A DNA stretch of 64,000 nucleotides. It comes from Gastracanthus pulcherrimus. Taxonomy: Eukaryota > Arthropoda > Insecta > Hymenoptera > Pteromalidae. The notes under the pieces are model-generated. The model saw only the letters and a list, made by a program, of their open reading frames with translations, did no database searches and was not told the origin of the DNA. The DNA is taken from the NCBI GenBank assembly GCA_949152435.1, contig OX424574.1:13609754-13673753 (forward strand), in the 5' to 3' direction. A program made the position numbers and the translations under genes. Shown here one piece after another: positions 48,380-59,994 of the stretch; the stretch's first letter is position 1, and every line of letters begins with the position of its first letter.

Positions 48380-49030
48380 ACTTAAAACACTGTAATACAC
48401 ATAGATAAAGCTCACCCTTCCATCAAAACTTCAGCAACAACGATTGCAGAAAGTGGCTTTCGACGTCCAGTCCCCAGCCATCCAACAATAAACAATACGC
48501 AATTCTCCCGAGCGACAAAACAAAAAGGCTACCAACCCAGAACAGAGTACACAACCTACACCTCTAGCCACGACATCAAAAGAAGTCGGAAGGGTGCAAA
48601 AGTCGTCGCGCGAACATTACGCGCGCGCGCAGGGGAGAGAGAGAGAGAGAGGCTCAAGGATCCGGAAAATACGCACTCCTTTCTGCCCCCTGCCCCCGAA
48701 AAAAAGGACTTTCTCTCCCTCTTCTTTTTTGCACGCTCGCTCGCTCGTTGCCCTCAATAAGCGCCGCTGCCGCCGCGATTCTAATGTGGAAAGCGGCTGG
48801 AAGCTGCCTCGTTGTTTCTCGAGGGTTTTTCTCGCGCTTCACGTGCTTTAGTGGCTAATGAACTACTAATGTTGTCGGCAGAGCTTTGTGCGAGCTTGTT
48901 ATTGTTGCTTTAGCGAGGTTTTAATTGGAATGACGGGGCGCGTTTCGCAGGTCTCTTGGTTTAGGTGGGAAATCGTACGAATGTAAAAGGGAGGGCGTGA
49001 TTTATTTGAGGATTTCAAGATTGTACTTTA
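48380..49030. other. GC-rich mirror-skew island 21
   Basis: The left arm (48410-48580) is C/A-rich, with CCAGTCCCCAGCCATCC and CACAACCTACACCTCTAGCC. The core (48600-48770) includes ACGCGCGCGCGC and a GA tract at about 48635-48651. The right arm (48790-49010) is G/T-rich, with TTGGTTTAGGTGGGAAATCG and AAAAGGGAGGGCGTG. Confidence 0.6.
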
Positions 49031-49034
49031 TAAA

Positions 49035-50380
49035 AAGGGTTTCTTATTTTTAAGAACAAATGTAAGAAAGTTACGAAATATATAAGCAAGGTTTGTTTTT
49101 AAAATAAAGATTTCTTTCTTATTTTTTATTTGTTCCTTCATTCATTTGTCACTTCATTCTTATTTTTAATACAGTTTTCTTATAATACGTAAAATTAATA
49201 TTTTCGCTGTTTATTACAACGACAAGAAATTTTAAGATGCAACAAAAATAACTAATATTTTTTACTGTGTACTGAATGTAGAATGTAACGTTAAATTAAA
49301 ATATAAGTTTTAATTTTAAATAATGTGATTTTTTATATTAGGAATGGGATGAATGTTACAATATTCAAATTCGTAAGTTCAGACTAAATTAAGTCGAAAC
49401 TTCATAATTTAGAAAATAACGTATTTCAGAATCAAATGTTTTTGATGAAAACTGTTAGAAGTTAATTTGCCCGAAATGAAAATGAATCAAAGTGGGTCGT
49501 ATTATTTAATTCTCGCATTACTACCCTCAAAACTGCACCAGGGCCCCGTTGGGAAAGAATTTTTTTTTAATATTTCTGTAGCAGATGCTGCTAGTTCATT
49601 ACTAAGAAAGTTTCAAGTAGAATGCGGAAACTAAATTACACTTTAAAGTGAGAAGATGCTCTTCAAGACGTTTAATATTCAAACTTCGATAAATTAATTC
49701 AAAGATTCTTGGTTGAATTTCAGTCTTTATCATGCTTGAATAATTCGATAAAATTATTTATGTTTCAAAATCATATACTTTTATAAATATAAAAGATAAA
49801 AAAGGACATAATTTCATTAATTAAAGTAAAATTGAATAATATTTTCTTTTTGATTCAGAGAAAATGCATATTTTGACTGATGTTTCGTTGGAACTATTTT
49901 TTTGATAATTTTTATAACCCTCAGTATTTAAAAAAATATCGTGTGTGGAAGTTTTATAAAAGATTTTAACGCGTGAAAAATTTGCTTTGATGTACATACA
50001 CGTAAAGTACAGCTCTTGCCTTTTAATGATGTACTTCACAGTCAACACTCGACTCTAAAAGCGATATATCAAACCAGGACAAGTTTCTAGAATATCATTC
50101 TTTTATCTTTAGAACTCTTTATAGATATTTTTAGGAAAGTTTTCGTAAATAAAACAAATTATCATATGAAATAAAAATATATTAAAAACTAAGTTATTAC
50201 TATACGCTTTACAAAATTGTAGAAAAGGTTAAAATGAATGTTTTCGTACACTTTATAGCAAACCCATGCTTTATTTTATATTCTTCAATTATTCTTATAG
50301 TTATAACTTAAGTTTTTTATGAAGAAGTATATCTATATTTCCCGTTACCGAAGATTGTACGGAGAAAGCGATAAATTAGC
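49035..50380. other. AT-rich spacer, nothing recognised
   Basis: AT-rich. The 75-residue minus-strand frame at 49821-50048 has no recognisable domain. Confidence 0.45.
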
Positions 50381-50510
50381 TCTCTGAAAAGTTGTTGTTT
50401 TTGATTGGGACAACATAATTTCAGAGAGATATTTACTTACAAATAAACATTAAATAAGAAAAGTTGGTCCTCGTAATTATTGGTGGCGGGCGGGTTTAGC
50501 ATCACCTTAA
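50380..50510. mobile_element. TTAA-type MITE, copy B, 5'-truncated
   Basis: The right end GGGTTTAGCATCACCTTAA (to 50510) and the internal words TCAGAGAGATATTTACTTAC and TTGGTCCTCGTAATTA match the copies at 35275 and 59782. The left terminal repeat is missing. Confidence 0.65.
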
Positions 50511-50732
50511 AAGAGTTTGTCGAATAATTTAATTTCTACTAGACTAGGCTAAATTTTTTTTAATTTGCTCGTATGTCAATATTATCTTACCATTTATGTA
50601 AATACATATCTCACGATATTTATTACATTTATCTTTCAAAATGCAGTCAAAAAACTAAAAGCATAATATTGTATGGGTCTTCCACAAGATATCCAACAAT
50701 CCTTTTCGGAAGATCTATTAGGATCCCTCGCA

Positions 50733-50944
50733 AAAAAATCCGCTAGGCGGCAGCAGGTGCCGCGAGTGAAAAAATGGCTGCCACTCACACGTGCGCGGTG
50801 CTATGTGATGGTAAAGGGACGATAAAGTAGTTTACTGCTTATCCAGCGAGACTAAAACAAATAAAGAGGCACACAGATACCCACAAGTGCCAGTGGATGC
50901 CATTCTTTCGCTCGTGGCACCTGCTGCCGCCTAGCGGATTTTTT
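50733..50944. mobile_element. 212-bp hairpin MITE with near-perfect 39-bp arms
   Basis: The left arm runs from AAAAAATCCGCTAGGCGG to about 50771 and the right arm (about 50906-50944) is its complement, with two mismatches. Both contain GGCGGCAGCAGGTGCC. The arms are far GC-richer than the surrounding AT-rich DNA, and the loop has no coding signal. The near-identity of the arms suggests a recent insertion or selection for pairing. A single-strand hairpin would be very stable. Confidence 0.85.
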
Positions 50945-50994
50945 GAAGTGTCTTCCTACACTTGCAACAATTCAAGTTGAATTATTCAACAGAA

Positions 50995-51985
50995 AAACCT
51001 TATTCGAAAAACTCCTAATTTTCAATACAATCACGTAACATTCCAAAGTACAAAAAGTATCGTCACACTGCAACTCATTTAAAAAGAAGAGTATCACTCT
51101 CCACATCCACTAACCTACAAAAGAAGTACCAACGAATCAAAGAAGCCAGAAAACGACTCTTAAAGGCGAAACATCTGCTCTCTCGAATCAAAAGCACCAG
51201 CTCTCTCTCTCTCTATCTCTCTCGTGTCATCCTCTCTTACACCAGCCCCATCGACTCGATATATCTCATTCCCGCAGCTATCAGCCCCTGAAAGACCCTA
51301 TACACACCACACATCCACTTCAACCAAGCCGGGCTACCACGATACCACACTCTCTGCCAAGAGTGCGCGCGGCCTCGTTCTCTCTCGTAAGAGCCGCCCC
51401 TCGGCCCAGCGCTTCGACAAAAATGGATTTGTTCATCCTGCTCTTCTGCTCGGGACGTTATTTGCGGTGTCTCTCTCTGTGTGTGTGGTTGTGTACAAGC
51501 GAGACTCGCCGAGTGCATTCGCTCCCAAAGAGTGCTGCCGGGGGGGTATATATCGTGAAGAATGCTGAGTGCAGCTTCCGAAAATTATTTGCACTTGGCC
51601 GTTTTCGAGGGTGGTACTGGTAGTGGGTATCTCTGGTGGCGGTGGTGACACGCTGCTGAGAGCAAAAGAGACACGAGTGACGAGCGCTGCTGCTGCTGCT
51701 GCTTTTTGCGAGAGTGGGTAAAGTGTGAGCGAGAAGCTTTAACTGGAGATATGTGTGCTAAGGCCGCGCGCGTCGTGCTGGTCTCTTTTGATGTGTGGCT
51801 CTTGCTCTGGCTGGCTGCCCTTGTTTTTCAGGGGGAAGTGGGGGAGGAATGGTGAGTTTAGGGATTTTGTTTTGGATGTTGTGCATGGTTTTTGGACGAG
51901 GTTGCTTCTTTGGTGATCTTTAAGGGAAGCCAGCAGTGTGGAAAATCAAAGCTTGAATGTTGAAGAAACTCAACTGAGATTTGGG
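50995..51985. other. GC-rich mirror-skew island 22
   Basis: The left arm (51055-51200) is C/A-rich. A CT tract lies at about 51200-51225. The core (51350-51560) contains GAGTGCGCGCGGCC and GTATATATCG. A run of 7 G at 51540-51546 and GGTGGCGGTGGTGACACG begin the right arm. That arm ends near 51960 with GGGGGAAGTGGGGGAGG and TTTTGTTTTGGATGTTG. A GCT repeat (CTGCTGCTGCTGCTGCT) is at about 51689-51705. Confidence 0.6.
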
Positions 51986-51989
51986 TTTT

Positions 51990-53110
51990 TGACCTAGGTA
52001 GATCAAATTCTTTTACAGAAAGTAGGATGCTTTTAACGTGTTTTGAAAGTAGTAGGAATCATTATCTCTGTTTCATGGCCGAGAACCCTACATAGCAGAA
52101 AAATGAAATTTTTATACGTATTGTTCATACACAAGGTCATTATAGGAACAATCTTTGATAAATTGACTTGAGATATTCAGAGCTTTTGTTCTAAAACACG
52201 ATTACTCTTGGTAAAAGTGTAGTTGAAAGTAGAGAAGTTAAGAATACGTATATTTTATGAGTAGTACAATTCACAAAACAAAATGAAAAATCGGTGACAA
52301 GTCCGTTCAAGTTAAAAAGATAAATTTGAAATGTAATAATAGTGCCCTTATAATATTATTATAAAATTCCTGATACGTAAATGTTTACAAAATTTATTCT
52401 GATAAAAAGTTATATGGGTATTCCGGCTGCTAATAAATACTTTATAAAATTGATGAAAAACTAGAGTAAAATTACGGTCTAGAATAGAAAATTGTATTTG
52501 TTACAGTTTTATAAGTAGCTTAACTGCTAACTTTTGCTGATTAAATTAAAAATTGACTTTCATCCGAGCTTAACTTAATGCAGAGAACGGAGCTTGTGTT
52601 AAAAAGTTTGTATTCGAATATAAAATTGTCATAACTATTAATTTCTTACAAACTTTTTAGAAGTATCATATATAAACGGTATTTTATATCATGAATCCTG
52701 AATAACATATACAAAACGCAAAAAGCTCAATGAATTTAAGTGAACTTTTGTACGAGGCAAAATAAACTCCAATAAAATATAAAAATAAACCTTTAGATTA
52801 AAAGTTAATTAATCCCTTCTTAATATTGCAATTTGGTCATTATACCAACATGATTCAGCACTTTGAGAATGTTATTTTTATATAGATCGATATTTATTTT
52901 TGAGTGCGGACTAGCAGAATGAAAAAGAAGAAACAATAAGTATGCATATAGCGAACTTGTTTTTTTTCTTTTATTTAAATTTTGAACTAAATTTGATCAA
53001 GTCTTAATAGAAATACTAACTTAAATAAGCATTACAAGATGAATTTATCAACTATAGGTGATATGAACAAACTTTCTCAATAAGAACAAGTCAGCAATAA
53101 ATTAATTTTA
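51990..53110. other. AT-rich spacer, nothing recognised
   Basis: AT-rich non-coding sequence. Confidence 0.45.
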
Positions 53111-53119
53111 ATAGACTAG

Positions 53120-53870
53120 ACAAACACCAGCATCGTAAAAAAGCACCCTTAACTCCCCGCAAACCGAAGCCATCTGAACATTAATCAAGCAGTCGGAAAG
53201 AATCGTTAAAACGACCGCTCAACACTTCCGTATCCCTCAATCCGCACAAAAAACAATAAAAGATATAGTCAAAGCGATCGGAAAAACCTCCAACGGCAGA
53301 AAAGAAGAAGAAAAAAAAACAATCGCGCGAGTCAAGTCGAGAGCCACGGAATCGTCGGGCGAATGAAAGGAGAGCTTTTATCGGACTCTTCGGGAGCTTA
53401 CACGCAGCACAACTACAGGGGGATGAAGAGAAAACGAGAGAGAAGCGAAGTTCGCTTAGCGCCTCGATAATCGACGCTTTTGCGCGCGCTAGGATTAGAA
53501 ATTGCGATGAAAGGGATGAAGTGAGAAAGGGAAAAAGTGGGTAGTTCAGGATTTTCTGTGTGGCGAGCTGTACGTAATAGTGAAGGAATCGGCAAGTTGC
53601 GAGGCGAACGATGTTGAAGCGTATTGGCGCTCGCGCGGTGTATAGCGTTTTATTGCTGAATTATGGGGAGCCGAAGGTACGGGAAAAGTTTTTAATGGAC
53701 AGTTTGCGTGGAAGGTTCGCGCGAGTTAAAGCTCAAATGCGAGCTGAACTTTCGGAAATTCGTGAATGGCTTGAGGGAGATAATTTAGGTAATTGTGGTT
53801 TGGAATTAAACAAAGAAGAATCGTTATTATATGAACGTTTTTTTCTTAGTTAAGTATACTACAAAATGTA
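53120..53870. other. GC-rich mirror-skew island 23
   Basis: The left arm (53130-53320) is C/A-rich with CACCCTTAACTCCCCGC. The core (53330-53500) includes TTTTGCGCGCGCTAGG. The right arm is G-rich (GAAAGGGATGAAGTGAG, GCGAGGCGAACG). An 80-residue plus-strand frame at 53611-53853 is Arg-, Glu- and Leu-rich. It has a plausible look but no recognisable domain, splice context or start context, so I do not call it. Confidence 0.5.
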
Positions 53871-53879
53871 CTAACATAG

Positions 53880-54775
53880 ACAAAAATCCTTTACACTGTT
53901 ACGGGTTTTTATAGGTTTTACAAGTATTTGATGACCCCTAATTTGTAGCACACGTTTTTCTTTATTGTTAATTTACAATCTATTCATATACAGAATTATA
54001 GTATTTTAGGCTGCTTTATTCTGACCTTAGAGTCGTATTCAACGACCTGAAAATGTACAAGATAAAATTTGCATGATGATATTACTTATAGATAACTGTA
54101 AAGTAATTTTTTCCTGAAAATTGGGTAATTTTTTAAAATTTACTTATCTAGAGTATTTTTGCAACTAACAAAATTCGATTCTTTACATTTTCTATGTATT
54201 TATTAACATATTATCCAGCTTGAAAGTCCAAAAAGTCCGGAATAAAAGGTAAAAATAAATGACTTAAATAATACAAAATTATAAAAATATTATGAAAATA
54301 TCGATATTCTCGACAAATTAGCATAACTAAATTTATAATAAGTTCTTTTATCATTTTGACTACACTACGTTCTAATAAAAATAATTTGTCAAAGCGATAG
54401 GAACAACCATCACAAACGTAAACGTATATCGCAATGTATAATACCCTAATAATTGTTATGAATGTCCAAAATGACAAGTACTCATGCGCACTGATAGATT
54501 TAATGTCGGATTTACTAAATATTAAGATATTCAGTTCGCCGCATTTTAAATCTTCAAATATTCGACTTGATAGTTAAGGAATTGTATTCGATATTGTGCT
54601 AGAAGCCCTTTTCTCCATGCGCCAGGTCCGATTTTTTCAGACCATCCGTACTATAAGTAGTGCAGCTCCTGTTATCATTGTTTGGATCAAACTAGATTCT
54701 AGGACTCAACCTGAGTCAATAATTAACCCATTCTTTCAGCTCATTAATTTCCTACATTCACTTCGAGCTCAAATT
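53880..54775. other. AT-rich spacer, nothing recognised
   Basis: AT-rich non-coding sequence. Confidence 0.45.
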
Positions 54776-54779
54776 CGAG

Positions 54780-56010
54780 CCCATAAAGGAATTCACGCGC
54801 TACACCTGTTACAATATACTTCCCGAACCCAGACGTCAAACCCGAAGTTTTTCAACCTTCGCCCAAAATTCCCACACATCCCGCGCGAAATCATCCAATC
54901 CACAGGCCATCCCCGAACAGTTATCACCCTCCTCCACCTCCCTTTAACACGCGCAACCCCCCCAGTATCACCAATCCACACGCTGTGCACCATCCTCCAC
55001 GAGCAAAGCCATTCATCGGCTCTGCGTCCTCGTCAGCGCTATCTATCCCGTCCCATCCCTCCGCGGCCTCTAACTCCTGCACACCGCGCGAGCTACACTA
55101 CTCCCCCCCACCGGACTCGTATCTTTGTCAATGCGGTGTCTCGGCGCGCGCGCGCGCCCCCTATATCACGCCTATTTACGACTAGACGTCTAAAGTCCCG
55201 TGCGATGCAGCTGCAGCTACAGCCACAGCCCTTCGATTTCACTAGCCCAGAGCCACCCTCCTCCTCCCAGCGATCATCTAATACGGTACTCGCCTCGTGG
55301 ATTATCCGTGGTATAGCACGTAGATGTGTGTATATACGTGTGTGTCTAGATAGGTAGTAAAGAGAAGAGGGTTTATGTATATATACCTGTGTATTATATA
55401 GAAGGGAGTGGTGTGGGTGCATAGTTATGGGAGCGTTCGGCCGGTGCGGAGGCGCCTGATAAATTCATAATTACGCCCGGGAGAATTAATCGCGCCCCCG
55501 GGATTCTGCACGCGCAGTGTCTAGGTGTATGTGTGTGTGTATAGGGTGTATGGGAGATCCGAGGGTGGGCGCTTTATTAGCGGTGCGCGGGAAAGTTTTT
55601 CACCGCCTCCCGCGAGCGTTAATCGGATACGTTTTAGAGTTTACTCGGCGGCGCGGGAGAGAGCTCAAGTTTTTCAATAATATGTGGCTTAGGAAGGGAG
55701 AGGGAATGAGAGAGAGAAAACGCGCTTCGTAATGAGGTTTTTAATCAACTGGTGCTGATGCGCGTGCAGCCTGCTTGCAGTGGTCCTTTTTGCTGGGGTG
55801 GGGTGTAGGATTGTTGGGCGGAGGGGAGTAATTGGAATTTACGTTTGGCGAGAAAGATCGGCGGAAGTTTTTTCCACTCCTTTTGCGTTTAATTAGAATG
55901 ATTAAGGTGGACCGGTGTAGGAGAGAGGTGGGGGGCCATTCTTGATGCTGAGTTGCCGATGGAATGAATCGATGCTTTTTTATTTTAATTGAATTGGGTT
56001 TGTGTGCCGA
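54780..56010. other. GC-rich mirror-skew island 24
   Basis: A long island. The left arm (54800-55110) has runs of 7 C at 54957-54963 and 55093-55099. The core near 55130-55200 has CGCGCGCGCGC. TATA-like words follow: GTATATACGTG and TGTATATATACC. The right arm (55390-56010) is G/T-rich with GGTGTATGGGAG, TGGGGTGGGGTGTAGG and GGTGGGGGGCC. The 253-residue plus-strand frame (54596-55357) covers the C-rich arm, where stop codons are rare, and is not a gene. Confidence 0.65.
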
Positions 56011-56019
56011 TCCGATAAA

Positions 56020-56325
56020 TGGGTGGCAAAAGGTGGTTTCTTGAATATATAGGGGGCACCGTGAATGCAAACCGAAGTTTTGGCTGTAGAGAGGTGTTCG
56101 ATATTATAGGAGAGGACGAGTAAGATAAGTGTAAATATATATACATGAATGACCATTTAGAGAGTCCATTACTGTGAGGTTTTACTCCGATAAGAATCAA
56201 TGAAAAGTTGACAATACATTTCCAAATGTCCACTATATGCAGATGTACTGTACTGCGCTATATTATTTCCGAACTTGTTAATCCTTCATATTCAATAAAA
56301 AAAATCAATTAATATGTCTTTTTAT
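56020..56325. other. Short AT-rich spacer
   Basis: AT-rich gap between islands; nothing recognised. Confidence 0.4.
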
Positions 56326-56329
56326 ACAG

Positions 56330-57155
56330 CGAAAATTTCAACGTCGTCACATTACATTTATCATCGATCTTCAATACCACATCACATCACAATTCGAATC
56401 ATACACTCCATCTCCCTTCCCTCCATTTCCAACCCCATCGTATAAAAAATTGAAATCTCCAAACTCTAATACCCCCATAGCAATAATCCACGCAAAACAA
56501 AGCCGATCCTCGGGCAGACCGTATCAAGCCTCGCATTTGTAAAAGATGCGCGCCCCCCCATCTTCAACTTATATCCGCTCCCACGACGATCTTACCCTAT
56601 ATACCCTCTCGATTCACGCTCGAGCGGCGGCACGCGTCGCGTCGCTTTCGCTTCGCGCACGACTTGTGTACCTGGGCGCAAATGTCTTCGGCAAACACAC
56701 GCGAGCCTCCCTGCCCTCGGTTTTTCAGCATCGGACCCCACCCTCGATGCACTTCAGGATTCACTGATCTTTCTTCGCCGTATAGTTTCCGGAGTGAGGG
56801 GGAGGGGGGGATGTATGATGAGAGCTACGGCCACGTGCCGCGCGGTAAACGCATGGCGGTGATGGGTATACGAGGATTAAAAGGAGAATCGCGAGCGGGA
56901 CTTGAAGGCTCAAGCAGCGAGTGATCGGGGGATATTAGGGGATAGAGCTTTGAGTGAATTAAGCGGGCTGGTTGATTTGCTTGAGAGAAGGGGGAGCGGG
57001 GAGTGGGAAGGGGATGTTTGAGGATTTTCGGTTTGTTGAGATTTCGAGAAGGAGAAATTTAATCAAAATGTTCAAGGATTTTCGCTGTTTTGAGATTTTA
57101 AGGATGATGAATTCAATTAGCGTGTTGTTCACAGTGTGTTGTCGCATGTGTGTAA
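56330..57155. other. GC-rich mirror-skew island 25
   Basis: The left arm (56340-56530) is C/A-rich, with CACTCCATCTCCCTTCCC and AACTCTAATACCCCC. A run of 7 C lies at 56553-56559. The core (56580-56760) contains CTATATACCC and CTCGAGCGGCGGCACGCG. A run of 7 G at 56804-56810 and GGGGAGCGGGGAGTGGG mark the right arm. Confidence 0.65.
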
Positions 57156-57159
57156 TTTT

Positions 57160-57610
57160 CGTACATTAACTGTAAACAATTTCAAATATTCTAAAAAATT
57201 GTTTTCCCTATACTGCCACGGACCCAGTTTTGGATCAGCTAAGTAGTGAGAGGTTCCAGATTTTTTATCAATTACATTTTTACAAAATAGTGTTTCATTA
57301 ACACTTTTTATAAGATGAATAATCCAGGAACCTTGATAAAACTAGATAATTTTCTACTAGGGAATATGTATTGAAAATAAAAATTATGTTCCCATAGATA
57401 AAGCTCATCTATACGAATATTTTTACTCGCTTTTGGGAGCTCAACAATTTATCGAAACCGAACCCTTAATTACTATTTCTGAATAAATGATCGCAATAAA
57501 TCATCAAAAAATAAAATAAATATAAAAATTGCATAAAAAATATCATAAACCAGGCCATGGGAAGAACAAGGTTCGTAAAGGTACTCATAAAAATAAATGT
57601 ATAACAAAAA
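57160..57610. other. AT-rich spacer, nothing recognised
   Basis: AT-rich non-coding sequence. Confidence 0.45.
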
Positions 57611-57612
57611 TA

Positions 57613-58490
57613 ACTAGGGGAAACTGGGGTAAAGTGAACACACGGGTAAAGTGAATCATGGTTATTATTTCTTCAACAAATTATTATTTACGACTAATTT
57701 TAGTTTTAGTAAAAGATGCAAGGATGATAATTCAAACGTTTCATTGCATATCAATTAATATTTTATGAAAGAAAAATAATTGTATTTCTCGAACTTAAAA
57801 GAAAGTTGGTTTGTTGAATTCGTTATAACGATTAAAGATGTTTATAATCAATTTTATTGCTAGATTTTTTTTCTAATTACTCCAAATGCGTTTTAATTAC
57901 TATTACCAAGAATACAGAGTTTTAAAAGACGTTTTTCTTTTTTTAAACAAACATTTTAAAGAATCGACGTCTCGGGGTAAAGTGGTCCGGAAAATAATGC
58001 GATAGCACTAATTTATACGCGGCCAGATGAGAATTTTAACAAAATATTAATCAAGGTGTGTGTTAGTGTAGTATACAAAGCCTTTGTTGTAACGCATTTC
58101 GAATTTATACCAAAATCGGCCAACATAACCTTCATATTTAACTTTTCGTATTTTACGGTATTTTAAAGGTTTTAGGATGTCTTTTTAGTTTTATTATTAT
58201 CTACATTAACGTATTTATATATTCTCGTACAAAAAGTACTAAAATATTTTTAAAATATTTAATTCTATCCTCTAGTTCACTTTACCCCGCACTGAACAGC
58301 CCGGGTAAAGTTAACAGGTATTTTTAAAAATTAGGCAAATAATATTAAACTTAATAAATGACTTTCTTTTAAGTTGCCAGTATGTTTATTGATGTAATAG
58401 GTTTCTTGTGCAACTTAAAAAGTAATGCTTTAAGTCTGAAAAATACATTTTTTTCGATTTTTAGAGTTACTATGTTCACTTTACCCCATA
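57613..58490. mobile_element. Inverted-repeat element with GGGGTAAAGTGAACA ends
   Basis: GGGGTAAAGTGAACA at 57626-57640 is matched perfectly by its complement at 58473-58487. The word GGGTAAAGT also occurs at 57644, 57976 and 58303, and complemented near 58278. The left end reads CTAGGGGAAACTGGGG. The interior is AT-rich and non-coding. This looks like a non-autonomous DNA element with terminal and subterminal motif copies. Exact ends and target duplication were not found. Confidence 0.6.
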
Positions 58491-58494
58491 TATC

Positions 58495-58605
58495 GATACA
58501 TTGGGAACATCCTCTATTTTCTATAAAAATTATAAAATTTATAGTACCAAAATGTCATATGAATACAAAATATTACAATAAATATGGTAGTTTTATCGGG
58601 TACAT
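58495..58605. other. AT-rich gap
   Basis: Short AT-rich sequence before the next island. Confidence 0.35.
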
Positions 58606-58609
58606 CCTC

Positions 58610-59705
58610 ACTGTTGAAACACAAAACCCTAAATCCTAGCACAATCTACTATCTCTCAGCTCACGCGCATCTATTCCAAAGCATCAACCAAAAGACAACT
58701 CAAGCAACAAATCGTCAAAATCCCAAGCTCGAAAATATTTATACCCATCGAGATCTCCCGCGTGTCACACACGCCCCTTAAAAAGACACGCGCAATGAAT
58801 CCCCCGAAGCAGCCAACGGGGCGGGACTCGCTCCCGGAAGCGAATAATTCCTCAAATTCAATTTAGCCGGGCGACGTCGACGGCGCACTTAATCACGCCG
58901 AATTAATGATTCGCCGGCCTACATGTACAGCCAGTCGTCGAAAGAGCAGGACAGTAGCGTGTAAGTTCAAGCACCGGGAGGGGGTTGCGCCAGAGGCTTT
59001 CGCACGGTCATTATTTCCAGCGTAGCGACGCGCGCGCGCAACTGCTGTCCGGCGGCTCGGCCTCTCGCACTCTTGCGAGTTATCTCGTGCGACCGAGGTA
59101 TGGAGATGGAAAGCGGGGGTATATACGCGAACCGATGTACACTGAGAGAATACATCGGTCAGACTTGCTGAACTGTTCGGTAGTTTTGACCGAAGTGAGT
59201 TCGGTAGTATGTGTACGGCAAGAAGTTCAACAGCTGAGTCTCTACACTCCTAACCTCACTTTTTCACAAATAATTAATATTTTAATGAATTTCTTATTTT
59301 TTTCTTACTCTAACCTTTTTATATATGATTAGTTAGTCTAAGTTACATTTTCGATGTTCTACTTTAACCTTACTTCTGTTTTACCTTATCACAAACGTGA
59401 CAATGAGGCTACAATAAAGCGCAACACCACACATCACTTTTAATACACATCCGCCAAAACAGCCGAACTGTTCCGCAGTTTTTACCGAACTCCTCGGTAA
59501 GAATGACAGACTATGGCCTCCGCAAACTTAGCAATGCGACTTCGGCAAGCCTAACTGAACCATTCTCTCAGTGTAGCGCGCGAGGAAGGCCTAGTTGCGC
59601 GAGTGCCCGGAAAGTGAGATTCGCGCGTGTGCGTTCGACTTTGCGGAATGTTTAGGAAGTTCAGTTTGTAATTGACTTTGAGGGAACAGTGCTATGCGCG
59701 TGAAA
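58610..59705. other. GC-rich mirror-skew island 26, interrupted by a MITE
   Basis: The left arm (58620-58720) is C/A-rich, with CTCAGCTCACGCGC and CATCAACCAAAAGACAAC. The core (58780-59130) includes GACGTCGACGGCGC and GCGACGCGCGCGCGC. A 434-bp MITE follows. The right remainder (59576-59700) is CpG-rich, then G/T-rich (TGTTTAGGAAGTTCAGTTTG). Confidence 0.55.
59140..59573. mobile_element. 434-bp MITE, TA target, CACTGAGAGAAT ends
   Basis: The ends are CACTGAGAGAAT and its complement, flanked by TA on both sides (59138-59139 and 59574-59575). Subterminal words GAACTGTTCGGTAGTTTT and the complementary GAACTGTTCCGCAGTTTT form a second, shifted pair. The AT-rich middle holds no gene. The TA target suggests mobilisation by a Tc1/mariner-type transposase. 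Confidence 0.85.
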
Positions 59706-59781
59706 ATGTAATGTTTGCTTTTGAATGAAGTGTATTAATGAAAACATCGATTATTGTAGCATAGAATACGTGTAGAAGGAT

Positions 59782-59994
59782 TTAAGGTGACACTAAACCC
59801 ATCAGTCACGGACTATTACGAGGACTCACTTTATTCATATAGTTTTCAATTTTTAGTAAATTTCGCTCTGAAACGTGTTGTTCTAATAAAGAAATAACAA
59901 CTTTCCGGAGACATATTTTCACAAAATTGAAAAATAAATTAAATAAGTGGTTTCCCATATTTACCGATAATTCGAGGGTTTAGCATCACTTTAA
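59782..59994. mobile_element. TTAA-type MITE, copy C
   Basis: A 213-bp element with TTAA at both ends (59782-59785 and 59991-59994). The inverted ends are TTAAGGTGACACTAAACCC and GGGTTTAGCATCACTTTAA. The internal words AACAACTTTCCGGAGACAT and ATAAGTGGTTTCC match the copies at 35275 and 50380. The TTAA ends suggest, but do not prove, a piggyBac-type target preference. Confidence 0.8.

Noticed and set aside
54596..55357. 253-residue plus-strand open frame
   Set aside because: It covers the C/A-rich left arm of an island, where stop codons are rare. The product is Pro-, Ser-, Thr- and Arg-rich low complexity with no domain, and there is no splice or start context.
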